64,000 nucleotides of DNA from Micromonospora arborensis (GTDB lineage Bacteria; Actinomycetota; Actinomycetes; Mycobacteriales; Micromonosporaceae), in contig NZ_PYBV01000027.1 in assembly GCF_003205615.1 (NCBI RefSeq), forward strand, positions 128,678 to 192,677, given 5' to 3'. The translations under genes were made by a program, and so were the position numbers. Below, one piece after another: positions 1 through 7,761 of this stretch. The first letter of the stretch is position 1. Every line of letters begins with the position of its first letter. The notes under the pieces are model-generated. The model was not told the origin of the DNA. It worked only from the letters and a program-made list of their open reading frames with translations, and ran no database searches.

Positions 1-2
1 AT

Positions 3-737
3 CGGGAGCGTGAGGACCGGAAGCGCGAGGCCCGGGAGCGCAAGGATCCGGAGCGCCAGCGCAGGGAACGCCAGGCTCGCGAACGCGAGACCCGCGAACG
101 GGAGCATCCCAGGGCTCGGTGGACACACCCGGGCTACCCGGGTACGAGCCCAGCGGAAACGCCATCGAGCCTGGCGTCAACTGTTCACCCCATCGCGATC
201 GCGCTTCGGTCCGGCGAGAGGGGATACACGCTCCGCGCCTACCTCGACGACCAACGGACCGAAGCCGCCTTTCTCGGGGACCAGGGGCGTCTGCTCCTGT
301 TCAGATCCGTCGCCTCCATGCGTAAGTACCTGGCCAGGACCGAAGCGCACGAGTTGGCCGGCATCCCCGACTGGGAAGGCGTCCTGGAGCGGATCGGCGG
401 TGCCGAGACCGAGCCTGACGACGAGAACTGCTACGAGTTCGACCTCATCGCGCACAGCCTGCGATTTTCGCCGACCCAGTGGGTCCCGGCCTTGTTCATC
501 AACAACCGCGATCTCATTCGAGAGCTCGCGGTGGCGTTCAGCATCGACGACGTACTGAATTTGCTGACCGTGGGGTCGCCGCTCGATCATCTTGACGATC
601 TGTTTCGCATCGTGGACAGGCCGATCGCCGGCTGGAGCGCGCGTCGCCAACTTGCCTCCCTGCAGGGAGGGCAGGCCAGCATCCTGTGGCGCAAAGCGAT
701 CCGTGGCGTCGAAGAGCGCGTCCGCTGGCTCCGCTGA
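3..737 (+). CDS. Partial hypothetical protein with Arg/Glu-rich repeat region, 5' end outside window
   Basis: The frame is open from base 3 without a start codon, so the gene begins upstream; 244 residues are visible. The first 35 or so residues are a charged repeat of the type RER/KRE (for example REREDRKREARERK), likely helical. A Pro/Ser-rich linker follows, then a compact domain beginning near IALRSGERGYTLRAY. This second part resembles small actinobacterial proteins often auto-annotated as primosomal protein; I recall that only loosely. The internal ATG at 318 would remove the conserved-looking first third of the domain, so it is unlikely to be the start. The 3' end overlaps an opposite-strand gene by about 150 bp. 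Function unknown. Confidence 0.6.
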   Translation, partial: REREDRKREARERKDPERQRRERQARERETREREHPRARWTHPGYPGTSPAETPSSLASTVHPIAIALRSGERGYTLRAYLDDQRTEAAFLGDQGRLLLFRSVASMRKYLARTEAHELAGIPDWEGVLERIGGAETEPDDENCYEFDLIAHSLRFSPTQWVPALFINNRDLIRELAVAFSIDDVLNLLTVGSPLDHLDDLFRIVDRPIAGWSARRQLASLQGGQASILWRKAIRGVEERVRWLR

Positions 738-1087
738 GCCGCCAGCCGGCGCTGCGTCGCGGCCAACTGCTCCTCGATCCGTTCGAGACGGTCCAGCGCC
801 TCATCGATACGGTCGAGCCCCGGCAGGTGCGCCACGATCACCCGCCCGGTGGCGGTCGGGTCCACGCTCGGGCCGCCGGAGTGCAACGGCTCGACGGCGC
901 TGGTCACCCGCGCCACCCACTGCTCGTACCGACCGTCCCGCTGGCGGGGAAGTGCCGCCACGGCGTCACGTAGGGCCACCAACACCGGGGTGGGCGAATC
1001 GGCCGGGTCTGCGGAGGCAGCAACCGCGGCCAGGACGCCACGACCGGGGTACGGCCTCTTCGGGGGAATCCGGGGCCGAGTGATCAC
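587..1087 (-). CDS. Hypothetical protein, convergent with the first gene
   Basis: This 166-residue frame starts at a GTG. Its first 120 residues have a sensible composition and G/C-rich third positions: an Ala/Val-rich segment, then a predicted amphipathic helix with heptad-like Leu/Ile spacing (DRIDEALDRLERIEEQL), probably a coiled coil. No family is recognised. The last 45 or so residues are Arg/Cys/Ser-rich and lie on top of the 3' end of the plus-strand gene, so the true stop or one of the two 3' ends may be misplaced. It is divergent from the lipoprotein gene at 1132, with only 44 bp between starts. Confidence 0.45.
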   Translation of the reverse strand: MITRPRIPPKRPYPGRGVLAAVAASADPADSPTPVLVALRDAVAALPRQRDGRYEQWVARVTSAVEPLHSGGPSVDPTATGRVIVAHLPGLDRIDEALDRLERIEEQLAATQRRLAAQRSQRTRSSTPRIALRHRMLACPPCREASWRRALQPAIGLSTMRNRSSR

Positions 1088-1131
1088 CGAACCTAACGAT
1101 TAGCTGACATGCGGCGACCACGCTGACCGAC

Positions 1132-1716
1132 ATGCGCAAAGCAAATGTGAAGATGACCGGTCTGGCGGTCCTGCTGGTGTCGCTCGCGGCCTGCGGCGGC
1201 GACCCGGAGGCGTCCGAGCCGCAGGTGGCCGCAATCCCGGGCGCGACCATGTCGGCGAGTGCCGGCCCAGCCGGTTCGAACAGCGGCGCCGACCGTCAGC
1301 TTGCCCTCGGCGCGAGCAAGCAGGAGATCGACCGCCTCTACGACGCCTACTACGCGTGCTGGGTGCAGCACGGTGTGCCCTCGGCGCCAGCCTCGGGCGG
1401 AAACGGCGGTCCGCTTCTCAGTTACAAGAGGGACGAGAAGAAGTATCAGCCGGCCGTGGACGCGTGCGCCGACAAGGAGCCGCTGAGCGCTCCGGAGCTC
1501 GACCCTCATCAGAACCCGAACTTCGCCGACGACCTGCGCGAGAAACTGCAGTGCGTCAGGGACCACGGCCTGTCGATGGAGATCCGGCAGGGGGGCACCG
1601 ACAACGCCAACATCTGGGTCGCGCCGGAGACCAAGGCCAACCTCGAGAAGGCGAACAGCGACGCGGGGTTGGAGATCCAGCGTCAGTGCGAGATCTCGGC
1701 CTTCACGCAGAAGTAG
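1132..1716 (+). CDS. Lipoprotein with duplicated Cys-pair module, efflux-associated
   Basis: A 194-residue predicted lipoprotein: basic start, hydrophobic core and a lipobox ending SLAAC, with Cys21 as lipidation site. The mature part has two similar units, each opening with C-x3-HG and closing with a second Cys: Cys76 (CWVQHG) to Cys112, and Cys141 (CVRDHG) to Cys186. Related CMRxxGV-type repeats are, as far as I recall, common in actinobacterial lipoproteins beside MacA/MacB-like transporters and two-component systems. It starts an apparent operon with the adaptor, ATPase and permease. Role unknown; a ligand-binding or sensing accessory is an inference. The kinase downstream carries a related motif in its outer domain. 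Confidence 0.75.
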   Translation: MRKANVKMTGLAVLLVSLAACGGDPEASEPQVAAIPGATMSASAGPAGSNSGADRQLALGASKQEIDRLYDAYYACWVQHGVPSAPASGGNGGPLLSYKRDEKKYQPAVDACADKEPLSAPELDPHQNPNFADDLREKLQCVRDHGLSMEIRQGGTDNANIWVAPETKANLEKANSDAGLEIQRQCEISAFTQK

Positions 1717-1722
1717 CCGACC

Positions 1723-2925
1723 GTGCGGACGAAAACCCTCATCATCACCATCACGTGCGGCGTGCTCGCGCTGGGCGGAGTGGTCTACGCCGTCCAGGCC
1801 CGCGCCGGCGACGACTCTCCGGCCGCGCAGCCGGCCGCGGCGAAGGTGGCCACGGCCGAGGTGGTCCGGACCGACCTCTCCGACTACTGGGCCGAGAGCG
1901 GCACGGTCGGCTATCGCAAGCAGCGCACCCTGCGTGGCGTCGCGCCCGGGGTGCTCACCTGGTTGCCCCGGCCCGGCAGCACCATCGCCCGGGGTGACAT
2001 TCTGTATCGTTCCGGCGACCGGCCGGTGATCCTCTTCTACGGGCCGTCGCCGATGTTCCGCGACATCGACGTGGTCGGCATGGTCGGCCGCGACGTCAGA
2101 GTGCTGGCCGACAACCTCCGGGCGCTCGGCTACCGGATCGGGTCCCAACCCGCACCGGGAACCCGGGTGACCGTCCAGGGTGGACCTGCACCGACCGCGA
2201 CCGGCCAGGGTGCGAACGGGGACGCCAACAAGCCGGATTCGACGCCGACAGCCTCCGGTACGGGGGCGTACCAGACCGTCGTGACCAGCCAGGACGCCGT
2301 CTTCACCCGATCGCTCAGGGACGCCGTGAAACGCTGGCAGGCGGCCAAGGGGGTACGTCCGGCAACCGGCACCGTGACACTCGGCGACGTCCTGGTGCTG
2401 CCCGGTGCGGTGCGTGTGGGCGCGGCGTCGGCGCAACTCGGCGACGACGCCACCGGCAACCTGATGGCGATCAGCGATCAGACCAAGGCGGTCTCCGTCG
2501 AGATCGACGCGAGCCGGGCCGACGACCTCCGTGCCGGGCAGAAGGTGCAGATCACTCTTCCGGACAGCTCACACACCAGCGGCACCATCAACTCGGTGAG
2601 CAGCAACGTCCAGGCCGGCCCCTCGGACGGCGACGACCCGGGCCCCGAGGGCCCGAAGGTGCAGGTGGTCGTCGCCGTGGACAATGCCTCGGCAATCCAG
2701 AACATCAGCTCGGCATCCGTCGAAGTCCGGTTCACCGGCACCACCGCGCACGACGTACTCGCCGTCCCGGTCGGCGCACTGCTCGCGCTCAGCAGTGGCG
2801 GTTACGGCGTACAGCTCTCCGACGGTGCCCTGACCGCGGTGAAGGTGGGCCTGTTCGCCGACGGCATGGTGCAGATCAGCGGTACGGGCATCACCGCCGG
2901 CACCCGGGTGGTGACGACGTCGTGA
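1723..2925 (+). CDS. Efflux periplasmic adaptor (HlyD/MacA-like) with peptidoglycan-binding-like domain
   Basis: A 400-residue protein with one N-terminal membrane anchor (about residues 5-24), then an outer part. The segment around residues 60-110 resembles a lipoyl/barrel portion (GVAPGVLTWLPRPGSTI). Residues around 125-225 look like a peptidoglycan-binding-1 fold (LRALGY... AVKRWQ) interrupted by an approximately 45-residue Pro/Thr/Gly/Asn-rich insertion. The C-terminal half has barrel-sandwich and membrane-proximal features (GQKVQITLP, DVLAVPVGALLAL) usual for MacA-type adaptors. It starts with GTG 6 bp after the lipoprotein stop, and its stop overlaps the ATPase start (GTGA). It probably links the MacB-like transporter to the cell wall. 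Substrate unknown. Confidence 0.85.
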   Translation: MRTKTLIITITCGVLALGGVVYAVQARAGDDSPAAQPAAAKVATAEVVRTDLSDYWAESGTVGYRKQRTLRGVAPGVLTWLPRPGSTIARGDILYRSGDRPVILFYGPSPMFRDIDVVGMVGRDVRVLADNLRALGYRIGSQPAPGTRVTVQGGPAPTATGQGANGDANKPDSTPTASGTGAYQTVVTSQDAVFTRSLRDAVKRWQAAKGVRPATGTVTLGDVLVLPGAVRVGAASAQLGDDATGNLMAISDQTKAVSVEIDASRADDLRAGQKVQITLPDSSHTSGTINSVSSNVQAGPSDGDDPGPEGPKVQVVVAVDNASAIQNISSASVEVRFTGTTAHDVLAVPVGALLALSSGGYGVQLSDGALTAVKVGLFADGMVQISGTGITAGTRVVTTS

Positions 2926-3608
2926 CCGCGGTGCTGGAGATCGACAGTGCCACCCGGCGCTACGGCGAGGACGTGACGGCGCTGCGCGACGTCTCGCTGC
3001 GGATCGACGCGGGCGAGTTCGTGGCGATCCTGGGGCCGTCCGGGTCGGGAAAGTCCACCCTGCTCAACATCATGGGCACGCTGGACCGGCCCACCGAGGG
3101 TCGGGTGCTGATCGGCGGACGGGACGTCACCACCATGTCCGACCGACAACTGTCCAGCCTGCGCGGCCGGTGGCTGGGCTTCGTGTTCCAGCAGTTCCAC
3201 CTCACCGACGGGCTGACCGCGACCGAGAACGTCGCGACCGGCCTGCTCTACGCCGGTGTGCACCGCCGGCACCGCCGGGCGTTGGCCCTGGCGGCGCTGG
3301 AGCGCGTCGGTCTGGCCCACCGCGCCGACCACCACCCACAGGCGCTCTCGGGCGGCGAACGCCAACGGGTGGCGATCGCCCGGGCGCTGGTCAACCGGCC
3401 CGCGCTGGTGTTGGCCGACGAGCCGACCGGGGCGCTCGACGTGGCCACCGGCTCGGCCGTGCTGGACCTGCTGACCGAGTTGAACCGGGACGGGACCACG
3501 ATCGCGCTGATCACCCACGATCACGAGGTAGCCGCCCGGGTGCCCCGACAGCTCCGCATCCTGGACGGCCGCCTGGTGTCCGACTCCGCGAACGGTGAGC
3601 CGACATGA
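2922..3608 (+). CDS. ABC transporter ATP-binding protein, MacB/LolD type
   Basis: A 228-residue ATPase of the usual length for stand-alone MacB/LolD-type subunits. Visible motifs are Walker A GPSGSGKST (residues 38-46), Q-loop region FVFQQFHL, signature LSGGERQRV, Walker B VLADEPTGALD and the switch His in LITHDH. It overlaps the adaptor by GTGA and the permease by ATGA, so the three are translationally coupled. With the permease it should form a type VII (MacB-like) mechanotransmission transporter at the cytoplasmic membrane rather than a classical importer. The fold is certain; the substrate is not predicted. Confidence 0.93.
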   Translation: MTAVLEIDSATRRYGEDVTALRDVSLRIDAGEFVAILGPSGSGKSTLLNIMGTLDRPTEGRVLIGGRDVTTMSDRQLSSLRGRWLGFVFQQFHLTDGLTATENVATGLLYAGVHRRHRRALALAALERVGLAHRADHHPQALSGGERQRVAIARALVNRPALVLADEPTGALDVATGSAVLDLLTELNRDGTTIALITHDHEVAARVPRQLRILDGRLVSDSANGEPT

Positions 3609-4834
3609 GGCGTACCCGGCAGGCGGCGGGAGTGGACCGGGATGCCGCACCCGTCCGGCTGGCCCCGGCCGATCTGATCGGCCTGGGCCTGCTCGGCATC
3701 CGGACACGCACGGCGCGGGCCGCCCTGTCGGCGCTCGGCATCGCCATCGGCATCGCCACCCTGATCCTGGTCACCGGGATCCCCGCGTCGAGCCAGCGGG
3801 CACTCGAGGAGAAACTGGCCGCCCTGGGCACCAACCGACTGCAGGTCACACCGGCGCCCAACCGCGAGCCACCGGTCAAGCTGCCCGTCGAGTCGGTGGA
3901 CATGGTGTCCCGGATCGCGCCGGTGACGGTGGCGAGCGCGACCGCCGACTTCGGGCTGAACGTCGCCCGCTCCGACCGGACCGGCCCCGGCGACTACAAC
4001 GCTATTGCGGTCGTCGCCACCAGGACGAACCTGCTCGCGGCCATCGACGGCCGGGTACGCTCCGGCCGTTTCCTGGATCCCGCGATGGAACGCCTACCGA
4101 CGGTGGTCCTCGGCGCGGTCGCCGCCCAGCGGCTCGGCTTCACCGCCGTCGACCTCTCCCAGCCGCTCCAGGTCCACCTTGGCGGGCGGCGGTTCACCGT
4201 GATCGGCATCCTCGACCCGGTGCCACTGGCGCCCGAGATCGACCGCTCGGCGATGATCGGCTGGGACGCGGCCAACCACTGGCTGCGCTTCGACGGGCAC
4301 CCGACCCGGATCTACGTGCAGACCACCGACGCCCAGGTGGTGGCGGTGCGCTCCGTCCTGGCCGCCACGGCCAACCCGGAGCATCCGAGCGACGTACTGG
4401 TCAGTCGGCCCTCGGACGGGCTCGCCGCCAAGCAGGCGGTGCAGCAGACCTTCAGCTCGCTGCTGCTCGGACTGGCCGGAATCGCGTTGCTCGTCGGCGG
4501 CATCGGGGTGGCCAACACGATGTACATCTCGGTGCTGGAGCGACGCCGCGAGATCGGTCTGCGCCGGGCCTTGGGCGCGAACCGGGGCCAGGTGCGCATC
4601 CAGTTCGTGACCGAGTCGATCGTGCTGTCGGCGCTTGGCGGAGCAGCCGGGGTGCTGACCGGAGCGGTGGCGGTCGCCGGCTATGCCACCCTCCAGCACT
4701 GGCCGGTGACCATCCCGGCGGCCTCGGCCGCCGCCGGACTGGGCGGGGCGCTGGTCATCGGGGTGTTGGCCGGGGTCTATCCGGCGATGCGGGCGGCCTC
4801 GCTCGACCCCACCGAATCACTGTCCAGCGTCTGA
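3605..4834 (+). CDS. ABC transporter permease, MacB/FtsX type
   Basis: A 409-residue permease with the MacB layout: an N-terminal TM helix (about residues 35-55, after GIRTRTARAALSALG), a large extracytoplasmic domain of about 220 residues (MacB_PCD), then three C-terminal TM helices with the FtsX motif NTMYISVLERRREIGLRRALGA before the cytoplasmic loop. It overlaps the ATPase by ATGA. It completes a lipoprotein-adaptor-ATPase-permease operon directly upstream of a two-component system, an arrangement often used for drug or envelope-stress export under the adjacent regulators. No attenuator-like terminator is obvious before the regulator gene. Confidence 0.92.
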   Translation: MRRTRQAAGVDRDAAPVRLAPADLIGLGLLGIRTRTARAALSALGIAIGIATLILVTGIPASSQRALEEKLAALGTNRLQVTPAPNREPPVKLPVESVDMVSRIAPVTVASATADFGLNVARSDRTGPGDYNAIAVVATRTNLLAAIDGRVRSGRFLDPAMERLPTVVLGAVAAQRLGFTAVDLSQPLQVHLGGRRFTVIGILDPVPLAPEIDRSAMIGWDAANHWLRFDGHPTRIYVQTTDAQVVAVRSVLAATANPEHPSDVLVSRPSDGLAAKQAVQQTFSSLLLGLAGIALLVGGIGVANTMYISVLERRREIGLRRALGANRGQVRIQFVTESIVLSALGGAAGVLTGAVAVAGYATLQHWPVTIPAASAAAGLGGALVIGVLAGVYPAMRAASLDPTESLSSV

Positions 4835-4894
4835 GCTGCCGTTAGGAATCTGTCAGGTCGGGCTGGAAATCGGTTCGCTGCCGCAGCGGCGGCC

Positions 4895-4900
4895 TACCAT
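4895..4900 (+). promoter_or_regulatory. -10 box TACCAT, probable leaderless promoter of the response regulator
   Basis: TACCAT ends 7 nt before the ATG at 4908, which places the expected transcription start at or next to the start codon. No Shine-Dalgarno sequence lies between. The -35 is weak. Confidence 0.5.
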
Positions 4901-4907
4901 CGCCGGC

Positions 4908-5609
4908 ATGTGTGCGATGGTCTTGGTCGCTGACGACGATCCGCGGCACGCGGAGGGGATCCGCCGCTACCTCGTGGCCGCCGGCCACGAGACGATCGTG
5001 GTGCACGACGGGCGGGCGGCGCTGGACGCCGCCCGCCGCGACCGGCCCGACCTGCTGATCCTGGACGTGATGATGCCCGGACTGGACGGCTTACAGGTAT
5101 GCCGCACGCTGCGGCAGGAGTCGGACGTGCTGGTGCTCATGCTCACCGCGCGCAGCGCCGAGAGTGATCTGCTGCTCGGGCTGGAACTCGGCGCCGACGA
5201 CTACCTGACCAAGCCGTTCAGCCCGCGGGAACTCGTGGCCCGCACCCGTACCCTGCTGCGCCGCGCGTCCCGGGGCGCCCCCGAGCCCACCGCCCGGGGC
5301 ATCCGGCAGATCGGTCGGCTCAGCATCGACTCGGTCGGGCACCACGTGACGGTCGACGGCGAGCGGATCGAGTGCACCCGTGGCGAGTTCGCCATCCTGG
5401 CCGCGATGTCCGAGCAGCCGGGCAGGGTCTTCACCCGGGCACAACTGCTGCACCACACCCGTGGCATCGACCGCAGCTCGACCGAACGCACCATCGACGT
5501 ACACGTGATGAACCTGCGCCGCAAGATCGAAGCCGACCCGAGACGCCCCGAGCAGTTGCTCACCGTGCACGGTGTGGGCTACAAGCTGGCTCCGGGCGCG
5601 ACGCCGTGA
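4908..5609 (+). CDS. Response regulator, OmpR/PhoB family
   Basis: A 233-residue regulator. The receiver domain (1-120) has the acidic pocket Asp9-Asp11, phosphoacceptor Asp53 in LILDVMMPG, the conserved Thr in LMLTAR and the Lys of LTKPF. The winged-helix DNA-binding domain (about 135-230) has GEFAILAAM, the recognition region SSTERTIDVHVMNLRRKI and a VHGVGYKL end. A second ATG lies at 4917; I kept the first because of the -10 spacing. Its stop overlaps the kinase start (GTGA). It probably controls the upstream efflux operon, which is inference from position. Confidence 0.93.
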   Translation: MCAMVLVADDDPRHAEGIRRYLVAAGHETIVVHDGRAALDAARRDRPDLLILDVMMPGLDGLQVCRTLRQESDVLVLMLTARSAESDLLLGLELGADDYLTKPFSPRELVARTRTLLRRASRGAPEPTARGIRQIGRLSIDSVGHHVTVDGERIECTRGEFAILAAMSEQPGRVFTRAQLLHHTRGIDRSSTERTIDVHVMNLRRKIEADPRRPEQLLTVHGVGYKLAPGATP

Positions 5610-7429
5610 GCAAGAACCGGGTGCCGCTGCGGCATAGCCTGGTGACCCGGCTGCTGGTCTCCTCCGTGGTGATCGCGCTGGCTGCGATCTCGGCCACCGC
5701 CTGGCTGGCGGCGACGACCACCACCCGGGCGATCAACTACGAGCAGGGCGGCGCGGTCGCCGACCAACGGGCCGTCTACCAGGCGCTGGTCGGTTACGCG
5801 GCCACCCACCACGACTGGTCCGGGGCCGCCGCCCTGGTGAACTCGCGCGCCGCCGAGCTGGGTCGCCGCATCACGCTGACCACCGACGACCACACGATCA
5901 TCCTGGACTCGCAGGCCGGACCGGCGCTGCGGAACACCCGCCCGTCGGCCGTGGTGGATCCGCTCAACGTCGACCTGGGCCTGACCGGCGGCGACGAGCA
6001 CATCGATGAGCGGGCCGTCGGGCCCTACGTCGTGCCGGACGGTGACCGGTACGTGCTGAACGAGGTGGCCAAGAACACCCTGACCTGCTTCAAGAAGATG
6101 GGCTACGACGGCACCATCGAGATCGCGAAGACCGGCCGCCCGAGCGTCGTCCTCACCACCGTCCGCGCCGAGGCCGAGCAGCCACTGACCCGGTCGGTGA
6201 CCGAGGGCTGCGGGTTCGAGCTCGACAGCCTGGTCAGTCCAGCCGAGAAGAAGGCACTCCAGACGCTGACCACCTTGACCGCCGACTGTCTCAACCTGGG
6301 TGACCGCGCCTCCCAGCTGCGCATCACGCCGACCTTCACGGCATATCTGGGCGAGTCGGCGGTTGTCCGGACCGCGCACGAAAAAATCAAGGTGATGCCG
6401 CCGTCGCTGCTCAAGCCGGCCGGGCCGGTCGGCGTCGTGCAGGGCTGCGTCGAATCAGGGCGCAGAACCCAACTCCGACCGTACGTGGCACCCCGCGCGC
6501 TGCTGTTCGTCACCGCGCCGGGCAACGGCAGCACCACGCTGAGCCTGTCTGGCGGCAGCATCGGGCGAATCGTGGCGGTCACCGGCGCGGTCCTGCTCGC
6601 CACTGTCACGGCGACCGTGCTGGTCGGCCGGCGCCTGGTGCGACCGCTGCGCAACCTCGCCGACGCGGCCGAACGGCGCACGCCCGCCCCGGTGTCCACC
6701 CGCGACGAGATCGGCCGGTTGGCGCGCGCTCTGAACGACTCCGCGGAACGTCGGGACCGGGCCGAGGCGCAACGCCGGACCATGGTCAACGACGTGGCAC
6801 ACGAACTGCGTACCCCCCTCAGCAACATCCGCATCTGGCTGGAGGCGGCCCAGGACGACCTGGCCCCGACCGACGCCCAACTGCTGGCGCTGCTGCACGA
6901 GGAGGCGCTGCTGCTGCAGCACATCATCGACGACCTCGGCGACCTGGCCGCCGCCGACGCGGGCACGCTGCGGATCGACCTGAGGCCGACAGAGCTGCGG
7001 GACGTGCTCACGCACGTGGTCGACAGCCACCGGGGCAGCGCGCTCGCCGCCGGGGTACACCTGGAACTCACCGTCGTGGGAGAGCCGGTGGTGCAGGCCG
7101 ACCAGGTGCGCCTGCGACAGATGGTCGGCAACCTGATCTCGAACGCCATCCGTCACACCCCGCCCGGCGGCTCGGTCACCGTCGGCGCGAACGGCACGAC
7201 CATTTCCGTACGGGACACCGGCAGCGGCATCACCCCGGCCGACCTGCCGAAGATCTTCGACCGTTTCTGGCGGGCCGACGAGTCGCGCAGCCGGGTCACC
7301 GGCGGCAGCGGGCTCGGCCTGGCGATCACACGCCACCTGACCGAGGCACACGGCGGCACGATCGAGGTGCAGAGCGAGCCGGGCCGGGGAACGCTCTTCA
7401 CCATCCGACTGCCGGGCCTCGTCGGTTAA
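5606..7429 (+). CDS. Sensor histidine kinase with large Cys-containing outer domain
   Basis: A 607-residue kinase. It has one TM near residues 12-35, then an outer sensor of about 280 residues, a second TM near 310-335 (VAVTGAVLLATVTATVLVG), HAMP, HisKA with His399 in DVAHELRTPLSN, and HATPase_c with N box NLISNAIRHTP, DTGSGI and GSGLGLAI. The outer domain contains Cys161 (CFKKMG), Cys202, Cys228 and Cys281. The first pair resembles the C-x3-HG...C units of the lipoprotein at 1132, so the two may bind the same ligand or each other. The GTG start overlaps the regulator stop. The sensor is longer than in most efflux-linked kinases. Confidence 0.92.
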   Translation: MSKNRVPLRHSLVTRLLVSSVVIALAAISATAWLAATTTTRAINYEQGGAVADQRAVYQALVGYAATHHDWSGAAALVNSRAAELGRRITLTTDDHTIILDSQAGPALRNTRPSAVVDPLNVDLGLTGGDEHIDERAVGPYVVPDGDRYVLNEVAKNTLTCFKKMGYDGTIEIAKTGRPSVVLTTVRAEAEQPLTRSVTEGCGFELDSLVSPAEKKALQTLTTLTADCLNLGDRASQLRITPTFTAYLGESAVVRTAHEKIKVMPPSLLKPAGPVGVVQGCVESGRRTQLRPYVAPRALLFVTAPGNGSTTLSLSGGSIGRIVAVTGAVLLATVTATVLVGRRLVRPLRNLADAAERRTPAPVSTRDEIGRLARALNDSAERRDRAEAQRRTMVNDVAHELRTPLSNIRIWLEAAQDDLAPTDAQLLALLHEEALLLQHIIDDLGDLAAADAGTLRIDLRPTELRDVLTHVVDSHRGSALAAGVHLELTVVGEPVVQADQVRLRQMVGNLISNAIRHTPPGGSVTVGANGTTISVRDTGSGITPADLPKIFDRFWRADESRSRVTGGSGLGLAITRHLTEAHGGTIEVQSEPGRGTLFTIRLPGLVG

Positions 7430-7493
7430 CGCGAGCGGGTCAGCCCCGGTCGGAGTCGCAACCGGGAAGGCCGGTCCCCACGGGCCGAAAATG

Positions 7494-7532
7494 AAGCTGC
7501 GCGCCCTTCCCCTACGGAAGGACGCGCAGTTT
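7494..7532 (-). terminator. Terminator hairpin 3' of tRNA-Lys copy 1
   Basis: Inverted repeat CTGCGCG(C/T)CCTTCC around a short loop, flanked by AA/TTT. On the minus strand it follows the tRNA and is succeeded by a T-rich stretch. It may also stop read-through from the kinase gene on the plus strand. Its sequence differs from the terminators of the other three copies. Confidence 0.75.
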
Positions 7533-7537
7533 GATGC

Positions 7538-7613
7538 TGGTGCGCCGCCAGGGACTCGAACCCCGAACCCGCGGATTAAGAGTCCGCTGCTCTGCCAGTT
7601 GAGCTAGCGGCGC
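7538..7613 (-). tRNA. tRNA-Lys(CTT), copy 1
   Basis: The minus strand folds as a standard type I tRNA: acceptor GCGCCGC/GCGGCGC, discriminator A, encoded CCA, and anticodon CTT in the loop of ACTCTTAAT. A -10 box TACGGT lies about 18 nt upstream (7631-7636). The mature sequence is identical to the copies at 21293, 22672 and 30449. Confidence 0.97.
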
Positions 7614-7761
7614 TCGTCGGCAGCGGGAGCACCGTACCGGTTCGCCCCCGACGAGCGGGCTGCCCCCGACGGACACCTGTCCGACACGGTCCCCGGCTCG
7701 GCGGGATGGCGGGCCGGGGACCGCGTCCGGAGCAGCACGCGTCACTCCGGCCCACGTTCGC

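Noticed and set aside
10..558. A plus-strand open frame with Ser/Arg/Pro-rich translation
   Set aside because: It lies out of frame with the gene read from base 3; the composition is that of a high-GC shadow frame.
5372..5605. N-terminal extension of the first histidine kinase
   Set aside because: It overlaps the regulator's DNA-binding domain, is Arg/Pro/His-rich and lacks homology; GTGA coupling fixes the start.
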